Source of the DNA: Amphibacillus cookii
GTDB taxonomy: Bacteria > Bacillota > Bacilli > Bacillales > Amphibacillaceae
DNA length: 64,000 nt
Direction: 5' to 3'
Assembly: GCF_016908375.1 (NCBI RefSeq)
Contig: NZ_JAFBDS010000002.1
Coordinates: forward strand, 186,001 to 250,000
Numbering within the stretch: position 1 is the first letter of the stretch; each line of letters starts with the position of its first letter. Positions 36,581 through 46,277 of this stretch are shown piece after piece. The translations under genes were made by a program, and so were the position numbers. A model generated the notes under the pieces. That model was not told the DNA's origin and did no database searches. It worked only from the letters and a program-made list of their open reading frames with translations.

Positions 36581-36701
36581 TGTTCATGGTGTTAATTACA
36601 CACGCTTATGGATGATGGAGATGGTGCTAGTATAAACATATATTAGTTTCTCTGTAAAGATGAAATAAGCGGAGGGAAAACCAAAATAGGAGGAAGTTAA
36701 A

Positions 36702-37460
36702 ATGGCAGTTATTTCAATGAAACAACTACTTGAAGCTGGTGTACACTTTGGACACCAAACACGTCGTTGGAATCCAAAAATGAAAAAATACATTTTCACG
36801 GAAAGAAACGGCATCTACATTATTGATTTACAAAAAACAGTAAAAAAAGTTGATGAAGCATACAACTTTATTAAAGAAGTAGCCGAAAATGGTGGAACTG
36901 TTTTATTCGTGGGAACGAAGAAACAAGCGCAAGAATCTGTTAAAGATGAGGCGATTCGTTCTGGTCAATATTTCATCAATCAGCGTTGGTTAGGTGGTAC
37001 ATTAACTAACTTTGGCACGATCCGTAAGCGTATCAATCGCTTGAAAGATATTGAACGCATGGAAGAAGATGGTACATTCGATGTACTTCCTAAGAAAGAG
37101 GTTGTTGGTCTTTTGAAAGAAAAAGATCGCCTTGTTAAATTCTTAGGTGGAATTAAAGAAATGAAAAAAATTCCTGATGCTTTGTTTATCGTTGATCCTC
37201 GTAAAGAGCGCATTGCTGTAGCAGAGGCTCATAAATTGAACATTCCGATTGTAGGTATTGTAGATACAAACTGTGATCCTGATGAAATCGATTATGTAAT
37301 CCCTGCAAATGATGATGCGATCCGCGCAGTTAAATTATTAACTTCTAAAATGGCTGATGCTATCTTAGAAGTTAAACAAGGTGAAGAAACTGAAGTAGCA
37401 GAAGAAGTTTCAACTGAAGAGACAGTTGACTCTGTAGAGGTTGCTACTGAGCAAGAATAA
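36702..37460 (+). CDS. rpsB: 30S ribosomal protein S2
   Basis: Ribosomal protein S2, 252 residues. Starts [22 protein letters not shown] (after MAVIS) and has the [13 protein letters not shown] and [20 protein letters not shown] signatures. The acidic C-terminal tail is longer than the core needs, as in Bacillus. ATG 36702 follows TAGGAGG. It is ended by its own terminator before tsf. Confidence 0.98.
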   Translation: MAVISMKQLLEAGVHFGHQTRRWNPKMKKYIFTERNGIYIIDLQKTVKKVDEAYNFIKEVAENGGTVLFVGTKKQAQESVKDEAIRSGQYFINQRWLGGTLTNFGTIRKRINRLKDIERMEEDGTFDVLPKKEVVGLLKEKDRLVKFLGGIKEMKKIPDALFIVDPRKERIAVAEAHKLNIPIVGIVDTNCDPDEIDYVIPANDDAIRAVKLLTSKMADAILEVKQGEETEVAEEVSTEETVDSVEVATEQE

Positions 37461-37473
37461 CAAAGGTTTACAG

Positions 37474-37508
37474 AGGTGATAAGAGGGGAACCTTTTATCA
37501 CCTTTTTT
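37474..37508 (+). terminator. Terminator between rpsB and tsf
   Basis: AGGTGATAA (37474-37482) pairs with TTATCACCT (37495-37503), followed by TTTTT. It could work as a partial terminator that sets the S2 to EF-Ts ratio. Confidence 0.85.
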
Positions 37509-37687
37509 ACACGCTAGTAAATGGTAAAATTTCGAGGATGATGTCTATTGACAAAGGAGAAATTTTACAAAATTAAAGCGAGACGTATGGACATTAAAAT
37601 AAATAATGATGTCAAAAACATTTTGTAGTAAGAACAGTTATATTGATGTAAGCATTTAGCTAGATAACAATTAAGGAGGAATTACAA

Positions 37688-38572
37688 ATGGCAGTAACAG
37701 CAAGTATGGTAAAAGAACTACGTGAAAAAACTGGCGCAGGAATGATGGATTGTAAAAAGGCGTTACAAGAAACAAATGGTGATATGGAACAAGCTGTTGA
37801 TTACCTTCGAGAAAAAGGGATTTCAAAAGCAGCTAAAAAGGCTGATCGTATCGCTGCTGAAGGTTCAGCATATACATTAACAGATGGAAATACAGCTGTA
37901 TTATTAGAAGTTAATTGTGAAACAGATTTTGTAACTAAAAATGATCAATTTAAATCATTGTTAGATGAGCTAGCTAAGCATTTGCTAAGTCAAAAACCAG
38001 AAACATTAGAAGAAGCTTTACAACAACCACTCCATGGAAATGGAGAAACGGTTGAAACTTTTATTAATAACAACATTGCAAAAATTGGAGAAAAATTGTC
38101 TCTACGTCGCTTTGTTATTACTGAGAAAACAGATGCAGATGCCTTTGGTGCTTATATTCATATGGGCGGGAATATTGGTGTATTAACAGTGGTTGAAGGT
38201 ACAGCTGATGATGCCTTTGCGAAAGATATTGCGATGCACATCGCTGCAGTTAATCCTCGTTTTGTTTCTCGTGATGCAGTTGACGCTGAAACGGTTGATA
38301 AGGAACGTGACGTACTTAAGCAACAAGCATTGAATGAAGGAAAGCCAGAGAATATTGTTGAGAAGATGGTAGAAGGTAGACTTGGTAAATTCTTTGAAGA
38401 AATTTGTTTATTAGAGCAAAGTTTCGTTAAAGATCCTGATCAAAAAGTGAAAAAGTTAATTGCTGATAAAGGTGCGACAGTCAAAGGTTTCACACGTTAT
38501 CAAGTAGGTGAAGGTATTGAAAAGCGCGAAGAGAATTTTGCAGAAGAAGTAAGGAATCAAATGAATAAATAA
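37688..38572 (+). CDS. tsf: Elongation factor Ts
   Basis: Guanine nucleotide exchange factor for EF-Tu. N-terminal UBA-like domain ([18 protein letters not shown]), then the TDFVxxN segment ([11 protein letters not shown]). 294 residues (B. subtilis 293). ATG 37688 follows AAGGAGG. A TTGACA at 37549 might be the -35 of a separate promoter, but the -10 is poor. Confidence 0.97.
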   Translation: MAVTASMVKELREKTGAGMMDCKKALQETNGDMEQAVDYLREKGISKAAKKADRIAAEGSAYTLTDGNTAVLLEVNCETDFVTKNDQFKSLLDELAKHLLSQKPETLEEALQQPLHGNGETVETFINNNIAKIGEKLSLRRFVITEKTDADAFGAYIHMGGNIGVLTVVEGTADDAFAKDIAMHIAAVNPRFVSRDAVDAETVDKERDVLKQQALNEGKPENIVEKMVEGRLGKFFEEICLLEQSFVKDPDQKVKKLIADKGATVKGFTRYQVGEGIEKREENFAEEVRNQMNK

Positions 38573-38665
38573 TCAATCTATCTGTAGGGAATATGACTGG
38601 TGATGCCAACGTTTTCCAATACTTCAATGCCCCGCGGTTAGAAGTATAAACACAGTTAAGTTATG

Positions 38666-38692
38666 GGGAGCACATCGTGTTCCCTTTTCTTT
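38666..38692 (+). terminator. Terminator after tsf
   Basis: GGGAGCAC (38666-38673) pairs with GTGTTCCC (38677-38684) with one wobble and a 3-base loop, followed by TTTTCTTT. Confidence 0.8.
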
Positions 38693-38927
38693 AAGCTATA
38701 GAATTTTAGCAAAGTAGTGGGAAGCGGGGTTAAAGTTTTAAAATACCGAGGGTAAGAAGAGTTAGCACACCACTAAAGGTCTAGCAATTTCTGTTTTTTC
38801 AACATGTGACTAAACACTTGTTTTTATAATAAGTCGTATTAACCGTGCATGATTTGACAACATACTTAATTGATTCAATTAAATAAAGGTAGAGAGAATT
38901 AGTTTTTCTTGAATGGATATACTTCGT

Positions 38928-38956
38928 TTGTTTCATAACTAAAGATAGTGTAAGAT
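38928..38956 (+). promoter_or_regulatory. Candidate promoter of pyrH-frr
   Basis: TTGTTT (38928-38933), a 17-base spacer ending in TG, and TAAGAT (38951-38956). Both elements are imperfect; the position, 30 bases before pyrH, is good. Confidence 0.4.
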
Positions 38957-38986
38957 ATAAGTAAATTATACATAATGGAGGTTATT

Positions 38987-39709
38987 ATGGCGACAGCACG
39001 TTATAAAAGGATTGTGTTAAAATTAAGTGGAGAAGCTTTAAGTGGGGATCAAGGTTATGGTCTTGAACCCAATATTATCCAATCTATAGCTAAGCAAGTC
39101 AAAGAAGTAGCCGATTTAGGTGTTGAGATAGCTATTGTTGTTGGGGGAGGTAATATTTGGCGGGGTAAGGTAGGTAGTGAAATGGGCATGGATCGAGCTA
39201 ATGCTGATTATATGGGGATGTTAGCTACTGTTATGAATTCGCTCGCCTTACAAGATAGTCTTGAGAACTGTGGTATTGAAACGCGTGTTCAGACATCAAT
39301 TGAGATGAGACAAGTCGCTGAACCTTATATTCGTCGAAAAGCCATTCGCCATCTTGAAAAAAAACGCGTTGTCATTTTTGCTGCAGGAACAGGGAATCCA
39401 TATTTTTCAACAGATACAACGGCTGCGTTACGAGCAGCAGAAGTGGATGCGGAAGTAATTCTAATGGCTAAAAATAACGTTGACGGCGTTTATAATGCTG
39501 ATCCTAAATTTGACACAAGTGCCGAAAAATATGATCAACTTACTTACATGAAAATGCTTAATGATGAATTAGGCGTAATGGACTCAACCGCTTCATCATT
39601 ATGTATGGATAATGATATACCTCTGTTAGTTTTTTCAGTTACTGAGAATGGAAATATTAAACGAGCCGTCTTAGGAGAAGAGATCGGTACTATGATTAGG
39701 GGGAAATAA
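38987..39709 (+). CDS. pyrH: UMP kinase
   Basis: Phosphorylates UMP to UDP with ATP; hexameric, regulated by GTP and UTP. Amino acid kinase fold with [11 protein letters not shown] at the start, [10 protein letters not shown] and [10 protein letters not shown]. 240 residues, equal to B. subtilis. ATG 38987 is chosen because ATGGAGG lies eight bases upstream; the ATG at 38975 is part of that site. Confidence 0.97.
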   Translation: MATARYKRIVLKLSGEALSGDQGYGLEPNIIQSIAKQVKEVADLGVEIAIVVGGGNIWRGKVGSEMGMDRANADYMGMLATVMNSLALQDSLENCGIETRVQTSIEMRQVAEPYIRRKAIRHLEKKRVVIFAAGTGNPYFSTDTTAALRAAEVDAEVILMAKNNVDGVYNADPKFDTSAEKYDQLTYMKMLNDELGVMDSTASSLCMDNDIPLLVFSVTENGNIKRAVLGEEIGTMIRGK

Positions 39710-39712
39710 AAA

Positions 39713-40270
39713 ATGTCTGATTCAATTATTAAAGAGGCTAAACAAAAAATGGAGCAAGCGATTCAATCTTTTTCAAAACAGTTAGCAACCGTGCGCGCAG
39801 GTAGAGCCAATCCTGCCATTTTAAATAGTGTCTTTGTTGATTACTACGGTGCGGCCACACCATTAAACCAACTGGCAACGATTTCGGCACCTGAAGCACG
39901 ATTACTGTTAATTACTCCTTTTGATAAATCGGCTATTGGTGAAATTGAAAAAGCCATTCAAAAAGCTGATCTAGGTTTAGCGCCTTCCAGTGATGGGAAT
40001 GTCGTTCGAATTGCTATTCCAGCATTAACAGAAGAACGTCGTAAGGAACTTGTGAAAGTGGTTGGTAAGTTTTCTGAGGAGGCAAAAGTGCAAGTTCGAA
40101 ATGTGCGTCGTGATGCTAATGATCAATTGAAAAAGGCTGAGAAAAATGGTGATCTAACAGAGGATGATCTTCGAGGTTACCAAGATGATGTCCAAACTGA
40201 AACGGATCAATCAATAAATAAAATTGATAATCTTGTCAAGGAAAAAGAAGCGGAAATTATGGAAGTTTGA
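39713..40270 (+). CDS. frr: Ribosome recycling factor
   Basis: Splits post-termination ribosomes with EF-G. 185 residues, the standard length. Contains [13 protein letters not shown] near the start and the closing [26 protein letters not shown]. It lies four bases after pyrH and is ended by a strong terminator. Confidence 0.98.
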   Translation: MSDSIIKEAKQKMEQAIQSFSKQLATVRAGRANPAILNSVFVDYYGAATPLNQLATISAPEARLLLITPFDKSAIGEIEKAIQKADLGLAPSSDGNVVRIAIPALTEERRKELVKVVGKFSEEAKVQVRNVRRDANDQLKKAEKNGDLTEDDLRGYQDDVQTETDQSINKIDNLVKEKEAEIMEV

Positions 40271-40286
40271 TTCATTTAGCAAAGTG

Positions 40287-40326
40287 AGGTGTAGCAAAAG
40301 CTCGATCTTTTGCTACACCTTTTTTC
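40287..40326 (+). terminator. Terminator of pyrH-frr
   Basis: A perfect 14-bp stem, AGGTGTAGCAAAAG (40287-40300) with CTTTTGCTACACCT (40307-40320), has a 6-base loop and a T-run behind it. Confidence 0.95.
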
Positions 40327-40364
40327 TATTAGCAAAGTTTCTTAGTGAATCTAGAGTGATTACA

Positions 40365-40373
40365 TGGTAAACT
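40365..40373 (+). promoter_or_regulatory. Candidate extended -10 of the uppS operon
   Basis: TGG followed by TAAACT (40368-40373) resembles an extended -10. No good -35 is visible 17 bases upstream. The uppS start is about 70 bases on. Confidence 0.3.
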
Positions 40374-40443
40374 GTAAAAAGGCGAGTAAACCATAGCCTA
40401 ATTTAAAATTGAGTAAGTTAGTGTTAATAATGGGGGATATAAA

Positions 40444-41208
40444 ATGGCATTCATTAGATGGCCTTTTAAAAATAGAAATAAAATGATCTATCAGTCAAAT
40501 GATGAGATTACAATCATTCCTAAACATGTTGCAATTATTATGGATGGGAATGGGCGCTGGGCAAATCAACGTGGATTACCACGATTTGCTGGGCATAAAG
40601 AAGGGATGGACAATGTGAAACGCATTGTCAAAGTTGCTAATAGTTACCGAATTCAAGTACTTACTTTATATGCTTTCTCGACAGAAAACTGGAAACGCCC
40701 GAAGCAAGAAGTAGATTACATAATGAAATTACCAAAAGAGTTTTTAAGTGTGTATTTACCAGAACTGATTGAGGAGAATGTCAAGATTCAGACAATAGGT
40801 GATTTTGAGGCATTGCCTTATCATACGAAGAAGGCTGTTCAGCATGCCATTGATCAAACAAAAGATAACACAGGCTTGATCCTAAATATTGCATTAAACT
40901 ATGGTAGCCGCTCTGAAATGATCAAAGCTGTCCAGGCGATAGCACTAGATGTTAAGAATGAGCATTTGTCTATTGAAGATATTAATGAAGATATGATGAA
41001 TCAGCGTTTGTTTACTGCTAACTTGCCAGATCCAGATCTTTTAATTCGTACAAGTGGCGAAATAAGATTAAGCAACTTTTTATTGTGGCAACTTGCTTAT
41101 ACTGAATTTTGGTTTACCGAAGCTTATTGGCCTTCGTTCAACGAGAAAGAGTTTGAAGCTGCACTCGTCGCTTATCAGCAAAGAAAAAGAAGGTACGGTG
41201 GTCTTTAA
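40444..41208 (+). CDS. uppS: Undecaprenyl diphosphate synthase
   Basis: cis-Prenyltransferase making the C55 lipid carrier for cell-wall synthesis. The catalytic MDGNGRWA block, the RFAGHKEGMDNVKRIV segment, LYAFSTENWKRP and the C-terminal PDPDLLIRTSGEIRLSNFLLWQ are all present. 254 residues. ATG 40444 follows ATGGGGG. First gene of uppS-cdsA-dxr-rseP-proS. Confidence 0.97.
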   Translation: MAFIRWPFKNRNKMIYQSNDEITIIPKHVAIIMDGNGRWANQRGLPRFAGHKEGMDNVKRIVKVANSYRIQVLTLYAFSTENWKRPKQEVDYIMKLPKEFLSVYLPELIEENVKIQTIGDFEALPYHTKKAVQHAIDQTKDNTGLILNIALNYGSRSEMIKAVQAIALDVKNEHLSIEDINEDMMNQRLFTANLPDPDLLIRTSGEIRLSNFLLWQLAYTEFWFTEAYWPSFNEKEFEAALVAYQQRKRRYGGL

Positions 41209-41227
41209 ACATAAAAAAGGTGTGAAA

Positions 41228-42022
41228 ATGATGATAACAAGAATAATTACAGCTGTAATCGCAATTTTGGTGTTTTTTCCGCTCGTTATTATAGGTGGTT
41301 GGCCCTTTTATTTGATAATGTTTCTGATTAGCACAATAGGGCTCTATGAGTTATTAAAGATGCGTCAAATGACAAAATATCCTGTCCCTATGATTTTTAC
41401 GATGATATTATTATGGTCATTGATTTTACCAGATATTGAATGGCCTGTATTTACTTGGCTTTTTACGCATCAAATTGAAGTGTTATTAATTATTGCGTTA
41501 CTTTTATTAAGTTATACGGTTTTAGTAAAGAATAAATTTACTTTTGAAGATGCGGGATTTATGTTATTATCAGCGGTATATATTGGATTAGGATTCTATT
41601 ATTTTATTGAAAGTCAAGCAAGTGGTTTACACTATATTTTTTATGCAATAGTGGTCATTTTAGCTACAGACACAGGGGCGTATTTCTCGGGTAGATTATT
41701 TGGAAAGTACAAGCTATGGCCAGAAATTAGCCCAAATAAAACAATTGAAGGTGCAATTGGTGGGACAATTATTGCAATGTTTGCTGGTGTGATTTTTCAT
41801 ATTATTGTTCCTGTCCATGATTCAATGTTGGTGGTCGTAATCGTTTCTTTATTTGCGAGTTTAATGGGGCAAATTGGTGATTTAGTTGAGTCTGCCTTTA
41901 AGCGATACTATAATGTTAAAGACTCCGGTCGTATCTTACCAGGGCATGGTGGGATATTAGATCGATTTGATAGTTGGTTATTTGTGTTCCCATTCTTGCA
42001 TTTTATTCAATTTGTTTCATAA
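41228..42022 (+). CDS. cdsA: Phosphatidate cytidylyltransferase
   Basis: Membrane enzyme making CDP-diacylglycerol. About eight membrane helices and the C-terminal signature KDSGRILPGHGGILDRFDS. 264 residues (B. subtilis 269). ATG 41228 follows AAAAGGTGTG; upstream in-frame codons lie inside uppS and give an implausible extension. Confidence 0.95.
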   Translation: MMITRIITAVIAILVFFPLVIIGGWPFYLIMFLISTIGLYELLKMRQMTKYPVPMIFTMILLWSLILPDIEWPVFTWLFTHQIEVLLIIALLLLSYTVLVKNKFTFEDAGFMLLSAVYIGLGFYYFIESQASGLHYIFYAIVVILATDTGAYFSGRLFGKYKLWPEISPNKTIEGAIGGTIIAMFAGVIFHIIVPVHDSMLVVVIVSLFASLMGQIGDLVESAFKRYYNVKDSGRILPGHGGILDRFDSWLFVFPFLHFIQFVS

Positions 42023-42039
42023 AGTAGAGGAGTGAGCCA

Positions 42040-43188
42040 TTGAAGAACATTACTTTATTAGGAGCAACTGGATCTATCGGGGTTCAAACCTTGGAAGTTA
42101 TACAAGCCCATCCTGAACAATTTTCAATTCACGCATTAGCTTTTGGAAAACAGATAGATGTAGCTATTCCGCTAATTAAAACGTTTCAACCTAAAAAAGT
42201 AGTCGTACAAGATGTTGAAACAAGAAATGAATTAAAAACGTATTTACCAGAGTTAAATATTTTAGTAGGGGTTGAGGGTGCAATTGAAGTTAGCACGGAT
42301 TCAGCTGTTGATGTAGTAGTTAATGCGGTAATGGGGAGTATTGGTTTGGCCCCTACATTACAGGCAATTGAAGCGAACAAAACCATTGCGATAGCGAATA
42401 AAGAAACATTGGTAACAGCTGGGCATTTGGTAACCGCGCTAGCAAAACGGCAAAACGTTCATTTATTACCTATTGATAGTGAACATTCCGCTATCTTTCA
42501 GTGTTTACAAGGTGAAAGCGAGAAGGCAGTTAATCGTCTTGTTATTACTGCATCGGGTGGGAGTTTTCGAGATTATACGCGGGATCAACTGGAAGGAGTG
42601 ACCGTTAAAGATGCATTAAAACATCCTAATTGGTCAATGGGGGCAAAGATTACGGTTGATTCAGCCTCGATGATGAATAAAGGATTAGAGGTTATTGAAG
42701 CCTACTGGCTATTTGGAATGGATTATGATAAAATTGACGTTATTTTACATAAAGAAAGTGTCATACATTCAATGGTTGAATTTGCTGATCGGAGTGTCAT
42801 TGCACAATTGGGCTTAGCGGATATGAGAATTCCAATCCAATATGCACTAACATATCCCAATCGATTACGATTAGAAGGTGCGGAACAACTTGACCTTGCT
42901 GCAATTAGTCGATTGAATTTCCGAAAAATGGATTTCGATCGTTTCCCATGTTTGAAAATGGCTTATCAAGCAGGAAAAATAGGGGGATCAACCCCAACCG
43001 TGTTAAATGCAGCTAATGAACAAGCCGTTTCCTTATTTTTGGATGAGCAGATATCTTTTTTAGATATTGAAAGGTTAATTGAAAAAATGCTTGATCAACA
43101 CCAAAATATCGTTAACCCTGACTTAGCTACGATCCAAGCGATTGACTTAGAAACAAGAAGAAAGGTTCTTGAACAACTAAAAAGGTAG
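42040..43188 (+). CDS. dxr: 1-deoxy-D-xylulose 5-phosphate reductoisomerase
   Basis: Second step of the MEP isoprenoid pathway, NADPH-dependent. N-terminal [13 protein letters not shown], then NKETLV, the substrate-binding [10 protein letters not shown] and [12 protein letters not shown]. 382 residues (B. subtilis 383). TTG start at 42040 after AGAGGAGTGAG. The pathway supplies precursors to UppS two genes upstream. Confidence 0.97.
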   Translation: MKNITLLGATGSIGVQTLEVIQAHPEQFSIHALAFGKQIDVAIPLIKTFQPKKVVVQDVETRNELKTYLPELNILVGVEGAIEVSTDSAVDVVVNAVMGSIGLAPTLQAIEANKTIAIANKETLVTAGHLVTALAKRQNVHLLPIDSEHSAIFQCLQGESEKAVNRLVITASGGSFRDYTRDQLEGVTVKDALKHPNWSMGAKITVDSASMMNKGLEVIEAYWLFGMDYDKIDVILHKESVIHSMVEFADRSVIAQLGLADMRIPIQYALTYPNRLRLEGAEQLDLAAISRLNFRKMDFDRFPCLKMAYQAGKIGGSTPTVLNAANEQAVSLFLDEQISFLDIERLIEKMLDQHQNIVNPDLATIQAIDLETRRKVLEQLKR

Positions 43189-43208
43189 AATAAAGGAGAG
43201 ACGTTCGA

Positions 43209-44465
43209 TTGAACACGATCATAGCTTTTATACTAATGTTTGGTTTATTAGTATTTGTTCATGAATTTGGTCATTTTATTTTTGCGAAAAAAGCAGGTAT
43301 GCTTGTGCGAGAATTCGCAATTGGTTTTGGACCAAAGATATTTTCAATTAAAAAATCAGAGACATTATATACGGTTCGTATTCTACCGATGGGTGGGTAT
43401 GTACGTGTAGCTGGAGAAGATCCGGAAATTGTTGAGTTAAAACCAGGACAACATATCGGTCTAACCTACAATGCTGAGCAAAAAGTAAACAAAATTATTG
43501 TTAATAATAAAGACAAACACCCTACTGCCCAAGTTATTGAAGTGGAAAGTGCGGACCTTGTTCATGATTTAACCATTAAAGGTAGATTAGCTGGTGAAGA
43601 GACACTTCAGACATTTTATGTGGCTGAAGATGCCGATTACTTAATGAATGAAGTAGAAACCCAAATTGCACCATATAATCGCCAATTTGCTTCAAAAACA
43701 AAACGTCAACGCGCGATGCAATTGTTTGCAGGGCCATTGATGAACTTCATATTAACTGTTGTTTTATTTTTAATTTTAGGTGCCATGCAAGGCGTTCCTG
43801 TTACTGAAGCAAGAATTGGTGAGATTCAGCCCAATAGTCCGGCTGAAGAAGCTGGCTTACATTCTGGAGACCACGTTATTTCTATTAATGAAACTTCAAT
43901 ATCTGAATGGATTGAATTTCAAACCTATGTTAGCGAGCGCCCTGAGCAGCAACTGTCAATGGTTATTAATCGTGATGGTGAAGAAATCGAGCTCGAAGTG
44001 GTGCCAAGAGCGGAACAAATGGGTGATCGTGAAGTAGGGCGCATTGGTGTGATGCAGTATGTGGAGAAATCTTTTGCACGAGCCATTCCCTTTAGCATTC
44101 AAGAAACTTACGAGTGGTCTAAACTTATTTTAGTTAATTTAGGGATGTTGGTCACTGGACAATTTTCCGTTGATATGCTATCAGGACCTGTGGGGATCTA
44201 TGATGCAACAGACCAAATTGTCCAAACAGGTATATGGAATTTCATACAATGGACAGCAGCTTTAAGCGTTAATTTAGGTATTATTAACCTGTTGCCGTTA
44301 CCAGCGCTTGACGGTGGACGTCTTATGTTTGTAGGCGTAGAAGCTATTCGAGGCAAACCGATTTCTCCAGAAAAAGAAGGTTTGGTTCATTTTGTTGGCT
44401 TTGCTTTACTTATGTTATTGATGATTATCGTGACTTGGAATGATATTCAACGCTTATTTTTATAG
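43209..44465 (+). CDS. rseP: Intramembrane site-2 protease RseP/RasP
   Basis: Zinc metalloprotease that cuts anti-sigma factors and signal-peptide remnants within the membrane. H18-E19-F20-G21-H22 is the metal site in the first helix. A PDZ domain (about 200-285, IGEIQPNSPAEEAGLHSGDHV) and the second metal motif LPALDGGRL follow. 418 residues (B. subtilis RasP 420). Starts at TTG 43209 after AAAGGAGAG. Confidence 0.95.
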   Translation: MNTIIAFILMFGLLVFVHEFGHFIFAKKAGMLVREFAIGFGPKIFSIKKSETLYTVRILPMGGYVRVAGEDPEIVELKPGQHIGLTYNAEQKVNKIIVNNKDKHPTAQVIEVESADLVHDLTIKGRLAGEETLQTFYVAEDADYLMNEVETQIAPYNRQFASKTKRQRAMQLFAGPLMNFILTVVLFLILGAMQGVPVTEARIGEIQPNSPAEEAGLHSGDHVISINETSISEWIEFQTYVSERPEQQLSMVINRDGEEIELEVVPRAEQMGDREVGRIGVMQYVEKSFARAIPFSIQETYEWSKLILVNLGMLVTGQFSVDMLSGPVGIYDATDQIVQTGIWNFIQWTAALSVNLGIINLLPLPALDGGRLMFVGVEAIRGKPISPEKEGLVHFVGFALLMLLMIIVTWNDIQRLFL

Positions 44466-44498
44466 AAATACCAAAAGATAGAAAAGGTGGATTGTGAG

Positions 44499-46199
44499 AT
44501 GAGACAAAGTAAAACATTAATTCCAACTTTAAAAGAAATACCTGCAGATGCCGATACTGCTAGTCATCAGTGGCTATTAAGAGCAGGGTTTATCCGCCAG
44601 AATTTTTCTGGTGTTTATAGTTTTCTGCCTTTAGGAAAACGTGTGCTTGATAAAATAGAGGCTATTGTACGACAAGAAATGGATCGTATTGGAGCTAATG
44701 AGATGTTGATGCCATCGATTCAGTCAGCCGACCTTTGGCGAGAATCAGGAAGATGGGACAAGATGGGCGCTGAACTGATGCGATTAAATGATCGTCATAA
44801 TCGCGAGTTTGTCTTAGGTCCAACCCATGAGGAAGTGGTTACAAGCATCATTCGAGATGAGGTAAAAAGTTATAAAAAATTGCCTTTAACCGTATATCAA
44901 ATTCAAACCAAGTTTAGAGATGAACGTCGACCACGGTTTGGATTATTAAGAGGCCGAGAGTTTATTATGAAGGATGCCTATTCTTTTCATGCCTCTGATA
45001 CAAGTCTAGATCAAAGTTATCAAGAGATGTATCAAACTTACTCTCGTATCTTTAATCGATTAGGATTGAATTTTCGTGCAGTCATTGCTGATTCTGGAGC
45101 GATGGGTGGTAAAGATACGCATGAATTTATGGCACTTTCAAAAGTGGGCGAGGATACCATTGCATTTTCGACGGAATCTGATTATGCTGCTAATATTGAA
45201 ATGGCTGAAGTCATCGATCATTATAAACCGGCTGTAGCAGATACAAAACCATATATGAAAATAGAAACACCAAATCAAAGAACCATGCAAGAGGTAGCGG
45301 ATTTTCTAGGTCATGAACTAGAAGAAGGCTTTAAATCGTTATTATTTAAAGTTGATGATAATTATGTGCTCGCTGTAACACGAGGAGATCACGAAGTTAA
45401 TGAGATTAAACTTAAACATTACCTTAAAGCAGATCATGTTGAACTAGCAACAGAAGAGCAAGCATATCGTGTAATGGGAGCTAGCTTTGGTTCACTTGGC
45501 CCGATTGGTGTCTCAGCTAATATTCGAGTGCTTTGTGATTACGCGATACGTTCTGTTGCATCAGCAAGCTGCGGAGCAAATGAAGAAGGTATGCATTATG
45601 TTAATGTTAATCCTACACGCGACTTAGAAAATGTTGAGTATACAGATTTAAGATTTATTAAAGAAGGGGACCCTTCCCCGGACGGTAAAGGCACAATTGA
45701 ATTTGCAGAAGGTATCGAGATAGGGCAAGTTTTTAAATTAGGTACATTTTATGCTGATCAATTAGGTGCAACGTATTTAAATGAACAAGGGAAAGCAGCA
45801 CCGGTGATGATGGGCTGTTATGGCATTGGCATTTCTCGTACAATGGCTGCTATCGTAGAACAATTTCATGATGATAAGGGTATTGTTTGGCCAAGTTCAG
45901 TCGCTCCATTTCAAGTACATCTTCTTGTGTTAAATAGCAAAAAGCCTGAGCAAAGTCAGTTAGGTGATATACTTTACAACAAATTGTTAGATGCGGGATT
46001 TGAAGTCCTTTATGATGATCGAAATGAACGAGCAGGTGTGAAATTTGCGGATAGTGACTTAATTGGCATCCCACATCGAATAACGGTTGGAAAGCGAGCG
46101 ACGGAGGGCATTGTTGAATGTAAAGTACGCCAGTCCGGTGAACAATCTGAATGTCATGAAACAGAGATAGTCGATTATTTAAACAGAGCATTACATTAA
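44499..46199 (+). CDS. proS: Prolyl-tRNA synthetase
   Basis: Class II aminoacyl-tRNA synthetase charging tRNA-Pro, bacterial type with an inserted editing domain (about 230-390). Motif 1 ([32 protein letters not shown]), motif 2 ([26 protein letters not shown]) and motif 3 ([14 protein letters not shown]). 566 residues (B. subtilis 564). ATG 44499 follows AAAAGGTGG. No T-box leader precedes it. Confidence 0.97.
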   Translation: MRQSKTLIPTLKEIPADADTASHQWLLRAGFIRQNFSGVYSFLPLGKRVLDKIEAIVRQEMDRIGANEMLMPSIQSADLWRESGRWDKMGAELMRLNDRHNREFVLGPTHEEVVTSIIRDEVKSYKKLPLTVYQIQTKFRDERRPRFGLLRGREFIMKDAYSFHASDTSLDQSYQEMYQTYSRIFNRLGLNFRAVIADSGAMGGKDTHEFMALSKVGEDTIAFSTESDYAANIEMAEVIDHYKPAVADTKPYMKIETPNQRTMQEVADFLGHELEEGFKSLLFKVDDNYVLAVTRGDHEVNEIKLKHYLKADHVELATEEQAYRVMGASFGSLGPIGVSANIRVLCDYAIRSVASASCGANEEGMHYVNVNPTRDLENVEYTDLRFIKEGDPSPDGKGTIEFAEGIEIGQVFKLGTFYADQLGATYLNEQGKAAPVMMGCYGIGISRTMAAIVEQFHDDKGIVWPSSVAPFQVHLLVLNSKKPEQSQLGDILYNKLLDAGFEVLYDDRNERAGVKFADSDLIGIPHRITVGKRATEGIVECKVRQSGEQSECHETEIVDYLNRALH

Positions 46200-46204
46200 C
46201 AATT

Positions 46205-46239
46205 AACCCTTGTCTATGAAAATAACGGACAAGGGTTTT
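46205..46239 (+). terminator. Terminator of the uppS-proS operon
   Basis: AACCCTTGTC (46205-46214) pairs with GACAAGGGTT (46228-46237), followed by TT. The core matches two other terminators in this window. Confidence 0.85.
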
Positions 46240-46277
46240 CCAACTTTATTACTGATACTGAATCTGGAGGTTAAGAA

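Larger units (their letters stand above)
38573..38986. other. Structured gap between tsf and pyrH
   Basis: No gene. It contains a 7-bp hairpin (ATACTTC about 38611-38617, GAAGTAT about 38640-38646), the terminator at 38666-38692, complementary CCCCGC and GCGGGG blocks (about 38632 and 38724), and a candidate pyrH promoter at 38928-38956. Confidence 0.6.

Noticed and set aside
43780-44037. 85-codon frame inside rseP
   Set aside because: It is an alternate-frame shadow of the PDZ region of rseP.
45850-46191. 113-codon minus-strand frame opposite proS
   Set aside because: Its existence is explained by proS codon use, and it has no ribosome site or family features.
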